64,000 bases of DNA, taken from positions 124,001 through 188,000 of the forward strand of contig NZ_NEFY01000007.1 of assembly GCF_002258215.1 (NCBI RefSeq). The letters run 5' to 3'. Of this stretch, positions 1 through 6,935 are shown piece by piece. Within the stretch, counting starts at the first letter, position 1. The number at the start of each line of letters is the position of its first letter. Under the pieces are notes generated by a model that saw nothing but the letters and a program-made list of their open reading frames with translations, had not been told where the DNA came from and ran no database searches. Source of the DNA: Marinobacter vinifirmus. GTDB taxonomy: Bacteria; Pseudomonadota; Gammaproteobacteria; Pseudomonadales; Oleiphilaceae. The translations under genes and the position numbers were made by a program.

Positions 1-161
1 ATGAGCAGCTCCAGGCCGTTACGGATTCGGGTGCTGACGTCTTCGGAGAAAAGGTCGTTGTCCTGCAGCCACAGCCGGTAGCGGCCGATCTGCCGGATGA
101 GTTCCTTCTTCCAGTTATGATAGGCCTCAACCTGCTGCGACAGAGTTCCGTGCATTTTCAT
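1..161 (-). CDS. Dynamin-family GTPase, N-terminal fragment (cut by window start)
   Basis: Only the first 53 codons are inside the window; the gene continues beyond base 1. The start is the ATG read leftwards from 161, with an AGAAGGA ribosome site about 8 bases before it. A second in-frame ATG follows two codons later. The visible peptide begins MKMHGTLSQQVEAYHNWKKE and continues as a charged helical segment (RYRLWLQDNDL). This resembles the N-terminal helix preceding the GTPase domain of the large dynamin-like proteins of Pseudomonas and relatives. The P-loop lies outside the window, so the assignment rests on this helix alone. Family members act on membranes; nothing more specific can be said. 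Confidence 0.5.
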   Translation of the reverse strand, partial: MKMHGTLSQQVEAYHNWKKELIRQIGRYRLWLQDNDLFSEDVSTRIRNGLELL

Positions 162-284
162 CGGTTTATCCTTCTGCGCGACTTCCGGGTGCTCCCAGAT
201 TAAACGCCGTTAATCATAACCGCTTTGCCGGTTTTTGGCGCCCGAACCTGTCGCGGATCAAGGCGGAAGGCGCAGAATGACAAA

Positions 285-323
285 ATAAAAAAGCCGGAAA
301 ATCAAATGGTTGATCTTCCGGCT
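285..323 (-). terminator. Rho-independent terminator after proC-yggT
   Basis: The stem AGCCGGAA / TTCCGGCT has an inner AATCAA / TTGATC extension. On the minus strand it is followed by TTTTTTATTTT. It lies about 55 bases past the yggT stop, so it ends the minus-strand yggS-proC-yggT transcription. Confidence 0.8.
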
Positions 324-379
324 ATCAAAAAGTCTGTGTTTCGACTTTTGTGTAACAAAATGTATTCTTGAGACCTGTT

Positions 380-964
380 TTACATCCCGAGGCCGATCGA
401 GCCGAGGCCGGCAGCCACCTTCATGTGATCGATCACCACAGTAATCACGTTCAGGATCAGGAACACGATGATCGGAGACAGGTCCAGCCCGCCCATGGAG
501 GGCATCATGTTGCGCACCGGCCGCATTACCGGCTCGGTAATCTGCGCCACCAGCTGGATAGCCGGGTGACCGCTCTGGGGCGCAATCCAGCTCACCACAA
601 CCACCGCGATAACCGACCAGAAGTAGATCTTCACAATCAGGCTGAGCACGTTCAGCACCGCCCACACCAGCAGGGTGATGGGGTTGATGGCGGGGATACC
701 GCCGTTCAGGGCGACCAGGATCAGGAAGAAAGTGATGGCCTGGATAATGACGGCCAGTACCAGCGCGGCGCCGTCAATGCCGCCCCAGCCGGGAATGAAT
801 CGGCGCAGGGGGCGCAGCGGCGGGTTGGTGGCCTTCACCACAAACTGGGAAATGGGGTTGTAGAAATCCGCCCGAGCCAGTTGCAGCAAAAAGCGCAGCA
901 ACACGATGGTCATGTAGAAGGTGGACGCGATCAGCAGGATGGTAATGACAATGTCTGCCAGCAT
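380..964 (-). CDS. yggT: YggT family integral membrane protein
   Basis: A 194-residue protein made of two tandem YGGT repeats. Each has a hydrophobic hairpin followed by an NP-x-PLRPLR or EPVMRPVR type motif (NPPLRPLRRFIPGWGG near residue 47, then TEPVMRPVRNMMPSMGGLD near residue 142). Four or more membrane segments are evident. It lies in the inner membrane. YggT proteins are linked to osmotic stress tolerance and membrane or cell shape functions, but the biochemical role is not settled. It follows proC by 22 bases on the same strand, the usual proC-yggT order in gammaproteobacteria, so the two are probably cotranscribed. Confidence 0.9.
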   Translation of the reverse strand: MLADIVITILLIASTFYMTIVLLRFLLQLARADFYNPISQFVVKATNPPLRPLRRFIPGWGGIDGAALVLAVIIQAITFFLILVALNGGIPAINPITLLVWAVLNVLSLIVKIYFWSVIAVVVVSWIAPQSGHPAIQLVAQITEPVMRPVRNMMPSMGGLDLSPIIVFLILNVITVVIDHMKVAAGLGSIGLGM

Positions 965-986
965 GAAGCTGTGTCTCCGTTATCGG

Positions 987-1820
987 TTACTGTTTGTCTG
1001 CCAGTTCTTTGGACATTTCTTGCGAGCGTTCGAAGGCGGCATTATAGGCTTTCTGCACCAGGTCTCGCATGCCGCCGTCTTCGAAGGTATTGATTGCCCG
1101 CTCGGTGGTGCCGCCGGGCGACATTACGTTGCGTTTGAGCTGGGCCGGATCGTGCTCGCTGCGGGCCGCCATCTCCGCGGCGCCAGCCATGGTCTGGATG
1201 GCCAGCTCCCGGGCAGTTTTCGGGGCGATGCCGGCTTCGGTGGCGGCCGCTTCAAGCGCTTCGAGCATCAGGAAGAAGTAGGCCGGGCCACTGCCGGACA
1301 GCGCGGTTACGCCATGCAGTTGTTCTTCATCGTCTACCCACAGGGCAGAGCCAATGCTTTCAAATACCGACTGCACCATGGTTTTCTGTTCGGCTGTTAC
1401 CGCCGCATTGGCGAACAGGCCGGCGGCGCCCTTGCCAACCAGTGACGGCGTATTGGGCATTACCCGCACCAGGGGCAGGCCACCACCGAGCCAGCTGTCC
1501 AGGGTGTCAGACCCCAGGCCGGCGGCAATAGACACCATCAGCGGCCGGGTGTTCTGCACCACCGGGGCGATATCCCGGCAAACCTCGGCCATCACCTGGG
1601 GTTTCACCGCCAGCACCACCGTGTCGGCCTGTTGGGCGCAGTGGCGGTTGTCGGTGGTCACGCTTACACCGAAGCGATCGCGCAGGGCCTGCAGGTGGCT
1701 GTCGTCGGGCGCGCTGACCCAGATGTTCCCGGCCTGGTAGCCGTTATCAAGCATGCCGCCAATGATGGCGCTGGCCATATTGCCGGCACCGATAAAGGAA
1801 ATGGTGGATGAGTTGCTCAC
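987..1820 (-). CDS. proC: Pyrroline-5-carboxylate reductase
   Basis: ProC makes L-proline from pyrroline-5-carboxylate using NAD(P)H, the last step of proline synthesis in the cytoplasm. The 277-residue product opens with the Rossmann motif FIGAGNMASAIIGG (about residues 9-22). It carries the family signature near residue 165 (ALSGSGPAYFFLMLEALEAAA) and the conserved MSPGGTTERAI segment near residue 232. Length matches the family (about 270). It is preceded on the same strand by yggS, 61 bases upstream, and followed by yggT: the conserved yggS-proC-yggT cluster. Confidence 0.97.
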   Translation of the reverse strand: MSNSSTISFIGAGNMASAIIGGMLDNGYQAGNIWVSAPDDSHLQALRDRFGVSVTTDNRHCAQQADTVVLAVKPQVMAEVCRDIAPVVQNTRPLMVSIAAGLGSDTLDSWLGGGLPLVRVMPNTPSLVGKGAAGLFANAAVTAEQKTMVQSVFESIGSALWVDDEEQLHGVTALSGSGPAYFFLMLEALEAAATEAGIAPKTARELAIQTMAGAAEMAARSEHDPAQLKRNVMSPGGTTERAINTFEDGGMRDLVQKAYNAAFERSQEMSKELADKQ

Positions 1821-1881
1821 GGTAAACTCCGGGCTTGGTCGATGGATTCGTTGATCCGGATGATAGCAGGAACCGGGCCGG

Positions 1882-2595
1882 TCAGCTCAGGCTCTGTTGC
1901 TTCGCCCGGGCTCCGAACAGGGCGGTGCCCACCCGAACCCAGGTGGCACCTTCGGCAATGGCCAGTTCCAGGTCGTCAGACATACCCATGGAAAGGGTAT
2001 CCAGCGGGCCGGCGTCCGGGTGGTCCTGTTTCAGGTGTTTCAGGGTGCCGGCCAGTTTTCGGAAACTCAGCCGCAGCTCCGATTCCTGCTGGTCCGGATC
2101 CGGAATGGCCATCAGCCCGCGCAGGCTGATGTTCGGCAGGTCACTGATTGCCGATACCAGCTCCGGCAGTTCGTCCAGCGTGCAGCCGGACTTGCTGTCT
2201 TCGTTGTTGATGTTCACCTGCAGGCAAATGTTCAGGGCCGGCAAAGACTCCGGCCGCTGTTCGCTCAGCCGGCGGGCAATCTTCAGGCGATCCACGCTGT
2301 GCACCCAAGCAAAGGCCTCGGCAATCTGCCGGGTTTTGTTGGACTGGATAGGCCCGATGAAGTGCCATTCGATGCCATCCAGGTCATCCAGCGCACCGAT
2401 CTTGTCGAGCGCTTCCTGAAGGTAGTTTTCACCGAATGCCTGTTGGCCGGCTTCGAATGCGGCGCGCAGGTCTTCCGGTGGCCGGGTCTTGCTGACTGCC
2501 AACAGGCGCACACTGTCGGGGTCGCGCCCCGCCTTCAGTGTTGCTTTTTGTATGCGTCGGGTTACGCTCCCGATGTTGTCTGCTATGCTGCTCAT
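1882..2595 (-). CDS. yggS: YggS/PLPHP family pyridoxal-phosphate homeostasis protein
   Basis: A 237-residue PLP-binding TIM-barrel protein that buffers pyridoxal 5'-phosphate and affects amino- and keto-acid balance. The PLP lysine lies in LLAVSKTRP near residue 29. FGENYLQEAL, WHFIGPIQSNK and SMGMSDDLE plus WVRVGTALFGAR near the C-terminus are family signatures. I chose the ATG at 2595 because the protein then begins MSSIADNIGSV like other YggS proteins; an upstream in-frame extension would run into pilT. It is transcribed divergently from pilT with only 52 bases between the starts, the same arrangement as in Pseudomonas. Confidence 0.95.
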   Translation of the reverse strand: MSSIADNIGSVTRRIQKATLKAGRDPDSVRLLAVSKTRPPEDLRAAFEAGQQAFGENYLQEALDKIGALDDLDGIEWHFIGPIQSNKTRQIAEAFAWVHSVDRLKIARRLSEQRPESLPALNICLQVNINNEDSKSGCTLDELPELVSAISDLPNISLRGLMAIPDPDQQESELRLSFRKLAGTLKHLKQDHPDAGPLDTLSMGMSDDLELAIAEGATWVRVGTALFGARAKQQSLS

Positions 2596-2647
2596 AGTGT
2601 GAGTTTGCCGCTTCTGGACTAAAAGAAAAAGCCCTCCGAGGAATCCT

Positions 2648-3682
2648 ATGGATATTACTGAACTGCTTGCCTTCTCGGCCAAACAGGGTGCGTCGGATTT
2701 GCACCTGTCTTCCGGTTTGCCCCCGATGATTCGTGTTGATGGCGATGTTCGCCGTATCAACCTTCCGCCCATGGAGCACAAAGAAGTGCACGGGCTGATC
2801 TACGACATCATGAACGACAAGCAGCGTAAGGATTACGAAGAGTTCCTGGAAACCGACTTCTCGTTCGAGGTGCCTGGCGTGGCCCGTTTCCGGGTTAACG
2901 CCTTCAACCAGAACCGCGGTGCCGGCGCAGTGTTCCGGACCATCCCCTCGAAGGTTCTGACCATGGAAGATCTGGGCATGGGCCAGGTTTTCAAGGATAT
3001 CTCCTCGGTGCCCCGCGGCCTGGTGCTGGTCACCGGCCCCACCGGTTCCGGTAAGTCCACCACCCTGGCGGCGATGATGGACTACATCAACGACACCCGC
3101 TACGAGCACATCCTCACCATCGAGGACCCGATCGAATTCGTGCACGAATCCAAAAAGTGCTTGGTGAACCAGCGGGAAGTGCACCGGGACACCCTGGGCT
3201 TCAACGAAGCCCTGCGCTCGGCCCTGCGGGAAGACCCCGACATCATTCTGGTGGGCGAGCTCCGGGACCTGGAAACCATCCGCCTGGCACTGACCGCCGC
3301 CGAAACCGGCCACCTGGTATTCGGCACTCTGCACACCACCTCCGCGGCCAAGACCATTGACCGGGTGGTAGACGTATTCCCGGCGGAAGAAAAATCCATG
3401 GTTCGTTCCATGCTGTCGGAATCCCTGCAGGCGGTTATTTCCCAGACCCTGATGAAGAAAATGGGCGGTGGCCGGATTGCGGCCCACGAAATCATGATCG
3501 GTACCCCGGCTATCCGGAACCTGATCCGGGAAGACAAGATCGCCCAGATGTACTCGTCTATCCAGACCGGTGGTTCCATTGGCATGCAGACCCTGGACCA
3601 GTGCCTGGAGCGTTTGCTGCAGAAGGGCCTCATTTCTCGCGAACAGGCCCGTGCCAAGGCCAAGATGCCGGATAACTTCTGA
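2648..3682 (+). CDS. pilT: Type IV pilus retraction ATPase PilT
   Basis: PilT is the hexameric cytoplasmic motor that depolymerises type IV pili for twitching and DNA uptake. The 344-residue protein starts MDITELLAFSAKQGASDLHLS, the typical N-terminal domain. It has Walker A GPTGSGKST near residue 130, an Asp box (TIEDPIEFVH), a Walker B-type segment (DIILVGELRD), the His box (GHLVFGTLHT) and the AIRNLIRE motif conserved in PilT. The ribosome site GAGGAA lies 6-10 bases before the ATG. pilU follows after 17 bases, so the pair is an operon. Confidence 0.97.
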   Translation: MDITELLAFSAKQGASDLHLSSGLPPMIRVDGDVRRINLPPMEHKEVHGLIYDIMNDKQRKDYEEFLETDFSFEVPGVARFRVNAFNQNRGAGAVFRTIPSKVLTMEDLGMGQVFKDISSVPRGLVLVTGPTGSGKSTTLAAMMDYINDTRYEHILTIEDPIEFVHESKKCLVNQREVHRDTLGFNEALRSALREDPDIILVGELRDLETIRLALTAAETGHLVFGTLHTTSAAKTIDRVVDVFPAEEKSMVRSMLSESLQAVISQTLMKKMGGGRIAAHEIMIGTPAIRNLIREDKIAQMYSSIQTGGSIGMQTLDQCLERLLQKGLISREQARAKAKMPDNF

Positions 3683-3699
3683 GATAGATAGGTAGCAAA

Positions 3700-4821
3700 A
3701 TGGAATTCGAAAAACTGTTGCGGTTGATGGTGGAGAAGGGCGGTTCAGACCTGTTCATTACAGCAGGCGTACCACCCAGCATGAAAGTGAACGGCAAGGT
3801 TCTGCCGGTCACCAAGAACGCGCTGACACCGGAACAGACCCGAGAGCTGGTGTACGGCGCCATGAACGACAAGCAGCGCGCCGAATTCGACGAAAGCCAC
3901 GAATGCAACTTTGCCATCAGCGCCCGGGGTATCGGCCGTTTCCGTGTGTCCGCCTTCTTCCAGCGCAACCTTTGCGGCATGGTGCTGCGGCGTATCGAAG
4001 TGAAGATCCCGCAGATTGACGACCTGGCCCTGCCGGAAATCGTCAAGGACCTGGCCATGACCAAGCGGGGCCTGATCATGTTTGTGGGCGCCACCGGTAC
4101 CGGTAAGTCCACCTCGCTGGCGGCCATGCTGGGGCACCGTAACCGCAACAGCCGCGGCCACATTATTTCCATCGAAGACCCGATCGAATTCGTGCACCAG
4201 CATCAAGGCTGTATCGTTACCCAGCGGGAAGTGGGTATTGATACCGAAAGTTTCGAAGTGGCCCTGAAAAACACTCTGCGCCAGGCTCCGGACGTTATCC
4301 TGATCGGTGAGGTGCGTACCCGCCAGACCATGGAATACTCCGTGCAGTTCGCCGAAACCGGCCACCTGTGCCTGGCCACCCTGCACGCCAACAACGCCAA
4401 CCAGGCCCTGGACCGGATTATCCAGTTCTTCCCGCCTGAGCAGCACAACCAGATCTGGATGGACCTGTCCCTGAACCTGAAGGCTATTGTGGCCCAGCAG
4501 CTGGTACCCACGCCGGACGGCAAAGGCCGGAAGGCCGTTATCGAAGTCCTGATTAACACCCCGCTGGTGGCTGACCTGATCCGTAAGGCAGAGGTACACA
4601 AGCTTAAAGAGCTGATGGCGAAGTCGAACGAATCCGGCATGCAGACCTTCGACCAGGCCTTGTACCGTCTATACTCTGAAGGCTCGATCACCTACGAAGA
4701 TGCGCTGGCCCATGCTGACTCCGCCAACGACCTGCGTTTGATGATCAAATTGGGCGCAGATGCCCAGGGGGCTGACAAGCTGTCCTCTACCGTCGACAAA
4801 CTCTCGATCCAGCACGATTAA
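3700..4821 (+). CDS. pilU: PilT-dependent retraction ATPase PilU
   Basis: PilU is the accessory retraction motor that works with PilT at the base of the pilus. The 373-residue sequence has Walker A GATGTGKST near residue 130, SIEDPIEFVHQHQGC, the Walker B-like DVILIGEVRTRQTM and the His box GHLCLATLHA. The C-terminal tail of about 30 residues beyond the PilT fold (after the NDLRLMIK segment) is normal for PilU. It is the second gene of the pilTU operon and is followed at once by a terminator. Confidence 0.96.
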   Translation: MEFEKLLRLMVEKGGSDLFITAGVPPSMKVNGKVLPVTKNALTPEQTRELVYGAMNDKQRAEFDESHECNFAISARGIGRFRVSAFFQRNLCGMVLRRIEVKIPQIDDLALPEIVKDLAMTKRGLIMFVGATGTGKSTSLAAMLGHRNRNSRGHIISIEDPIEFVHQHQGCIVTQREVGIDTESFEVALKNTLRQAPDVILIGEVRTRQTMEYSVQFAETGHLCLATLHANNANQALDRIIQFFPPEQHNQIWMDLSLNLKAIVAQQLVPTPDGKGRKAVIEVLINTPLVADLIRKAEVHKLKELMAKSNESGMQTFDQALYRLYSEGSITYEDALAHADSANDLRLMIKLGADAQGADKLSSTVDKLSIQHD

Positions 4822-4832
4822 TTCCGCAGTAC

Positions 4833-4859
4833 AAGGCCCCGGAGCCGGGGCTTTGATTT
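4833..4859 (+). terminator. Terminator after pilTU
   Basis: A GC-rich hairpin GCCCCGG-AG-CCGGGGC followed by TTTGATTT starts 14 bases after the pilU stop. Confidence 0.8.
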
Positions 4860-4908
4860 AAGACAAAAGTCGTAGATGGTTAGCCTGTTGAATCAGTAGC
4901 TTTGGCAT

Positions 4909-4938
4909 TTGAGGCCGTGGCCATGTGCTGCGTATACT
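4909..4938 (+). promoter_or_regulatory. Probable promoter of the fadL-like gene
   Basis: TTGAGG (4909-4914) and TATACT (4933-4938) are separated by 18 bases and lie 27 bases before the start codon, which has a strong AAGGAGA site. This is inferred from consensus match only. Confidence 0.5.
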
Positions 4939-4964
4939 CCGCGCGAAACTAATAAGGAGACACC

Positions 4965-6449
4965 ATGCACAAGAACACCAATGCACTCGTAAAAGCAATC
5001 CGCTTTGCTACCCTGGCCGCTGTTGCGGCACCTGCCAGCGTAATGGCTGGTGGTTTCTCACTGAACGAACAAAGCGCCAGCCAGATGGGCGTCGCCAACG
5101 CCGGCGCTGCCGCCAACCCCGAAAACGCTACCACGGTGCTGTTCAACCCGGCGGGCATGAGCCAGCTGTCTGGTACCAATATTTCTTTTGGTGCGGCGGT
5201 TTTGGATATTGATGCTGAGGCTAAGAGCTCGACTGTTCAGTCAACAGACGCGCTTGGTCAGCCGGGAGCATACACCGGTAATGGTGGTGACATTGCTGAT
5301 CCTGCTGTGCTGCCAAACTTTTATCTGACCCACGAAATCAACGATTCCATTGATGTTGGGTTTGGCATCCACGCTCCTTATGGCCTGGCAGCAGATTACG
5401 AGAACGATTTTGCCGGTCGTTATCTGGCAGACAAAACTGAATTAACGGTGATCTCCTTTAGTCCCTCGATCGCGGTGAACAACGGTAAAGGCCTATCCAT
5501 GGGCGTTGGCATCAACGTTATGTACGGCGAGGGCCGTTTGACGAAGTATCAGGACTTGCGCGGTGCCGTTGTTCGAGGGAGTGTTCAGGCGGCTGGTGCT
5601 ACAAGCCTGGACCGGTTGCCAGCGGCTGCACAGCAACAAATCCTGGCGCAAGCAAATGGCTTGGCGGCTCAGTATCCCGATACATACTCCGATGTGGAAG
5701 GGGATGATATTGCCATTAACTTCCGTGTCGGCTTTTTGTATGAGTTGTCAGAAGCTACTCAATTCGGTTTGACAGCCCAGACCGGGACTGAGTTTGAACT
5801 TGAAGGCGATCTGGAAATTAGTCAGTTTCCGGGAGAGCTCTTGGGCATTCCGGGCGTTACTGGGCCGCAGACACTGACGGAGAAAGCCGAAGTGCCGCTG
5901 GCGATCCCTGAGAGTCTCACCGTCGGTGTGCGCCACCAGCTGAACCCGGAGTTCACTCTGCTTGCCGGTGCAACCTATTCTCGTTGGAGTCGTTTTGAGG
6001 AGTTGGACGTATACAGTGCAGAAGGAGGAGCTGGTCAGGTTTCTCAGGTTATCCAGCCCGCTGCCGGTGATCCTATTACCCACGTAACGGAAAAGTGGAA
6101 CAATACCTGGCAGTTCAACCTTGGTGGTATCTGGCAAGCCAATGAAGCCTGGGCGTTCAAGGCAGGTTACGCTTTTGACGAATCACCGGTTAACGAGAAC
6201 TTTGTGACAGCGCGTATTCCTTCCGAAGATCGCCACTGGCTGACTCTGGGAACTCAGTGGAAAGACGCGCAAAGCGGCTGGACTGTCGACGCGGCCATTG
6301 GCACTCTGATTTTCGCGGATGATGCGAATGTAGATGATCGTGAATACTCACATCAGCAGCCAGCCGTTCCATCTTCTAAGACTAACTACAAAGCCGAATA
6401 CGACCTCAGCGCCTGGAGCGCCGCTATCGAGTTCAGCAAAGCCTTCTAA
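4965..6449 (+). CDS. fadL: FadL/OmpP1 family outer-membrane fatty acid or hydrocarbon transporter
   Basis: A 494-residue outer-membrane beta-barrel that should import long-chain fatty acids or other hydrophobic compounds. A signal peptide of about 28 residues ends in ASVMA, giving a mature start GGFSLNEQSASQMG, the FadL plug segment. The FadL NPA motif is present (VLFNPAGMSQLSG, about residue 63). The chain ends AIEFSKAF with the terminal Phe typical of barrel proteins. It stands alone with its own promoter and a downstream hairpin. The substrate is not determinable; fatty acids, alkanes and aromatic compounds are all handled by this family. Confidence 0.9.
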   Translation: MHKNTNALVKAIRFATLAAVAAPASVMAGGFSLNEQSASQMGVANAGAAANPENATTVLFNPAGMSQLSGTNISFGAAVLDIDAEAKSSTVQSTDALGQPGAYTGNGGDIADPAVLPNFYLTHEINDSIDVGFGIHAPYGLAADYENDFAGRYLADKTELTVISFSPSIAVNNGKGLSMGVGINVMYGEGRLTKYQDLRGAVVRGSVQAAGATSLDRLPAAAQQQILAQANGLAAQYPDTYSDVEGDDIAINFRVGFLYELSEATQFGLTAQTGTEFELEGDLEISQFPGELLGIPGVTGPQTLTEKAEVPLAIPESLTVGVRHQLNPEFTLLAGATYSRWSRFEELDVYSAEGGAGQVSQVIQPAAGDPITHVTEKWNNTWQFNLGGIWQANEAWAFKAGYAFDESPVNENFVTARIPSEDRHWLTLGTQWKDAQSGWTVDAAIGTLIFADDANVDDREYSHQQPAVPSSKTNYKAEYDLSAWSAAIEFSKAF

Positions 6450-6467
6450 TCGGCTGACCTCAACTCA

Positions 6468-6493
6468 GGGCTGATTCCCTCTGAAATCAGCCC
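6468..6493. terminator. Hairpin between converging fadL-like gene and 6487 gene
   Basis: A perfect 9-bp stem GGGCTGATT / AATCAGCCC lies where the two converging genes meet. There is no clear T run, so it is a weak bidirectional terminator at best. Confidence 0.4.
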
Positions 6494-6849
6494 ACCACCT
6501 GCCCCCGGTAGATCACTTTCTTCTGCCGGGGGCAGGGTTCCCCCTCTACAGAACTCTTCTCCTGCCGGCCATCGGCAATCGGCTGTCCCCGGTACATTCG
6601 CGGCGTCACACTTTCCTCTTCCGTTTCTTCGTTCAGTTCCGGCACCCGTTGTTTCAGTGCTTGCCAGGTATACACCAGATTCTTTGACCGGCTTCTGCCT
6701 GCATAGCTGGCCAGGTTCTGCGCCAGGTCGGCTTCGTTAAGGTGGAGTTTTACCCCGAACTCGGACTGGATCAGGCGCCGGCACTGGTGTACCAGTTTTA
6801 ACAGGGAAGGATCGAACAGCCAGTTGCGTTCAATGGTTGCGGAATTCAT
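6487..6849 (-). CDS. Uncharacterised 120-residue protein with YRGQ repeats
   Basis: Not recognised. I start it at the ATG read from 6849 (MNSATIERNWLFDP); an in-frame ATG at 6897 is possible but adds a poor 16-residue leader. The first 80 residues look helical and basic (LLKLVHQCRRLIQSEFG, then RSRSKNLVYTWQALKQRV). The tail contains two copies of a short motif, MYRGQPI and VIYRGQVV, joined by a charged linker with one cysteine. There is no signal peptide. It lies downstream of polA on the same strand, 86 bases past the polA stop, and converges with the fadL-like gene. Confidence 0.6.
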   Translation of the reverse strand: MNSATIERNWLFDPSLLKLVHQCRRLIQSEFGVKLHLNEADLAQNLASYAGRSRSKNLVYTWQALKQRVPELNEETEEESVTPRMYRGQPIADGRQEKSSVEGEPCPRQKKVIYRGQVVG

Positions 6850-6935
6850 GGGAAGGCCTCGCATGGATGTCACTGCATCGGGTGTTACCCCGGACACCGG
6901 GGCCGATGCAGCTTTTATGCCATGCGAGCGCCGGG

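Noticed and set aside
2429..3487. 352-codon minus-strand open frame overlapping pilT and yggS
   Set aside because: Composition is typical of an antisense shadow, and it conflicts with two well-supported genes.
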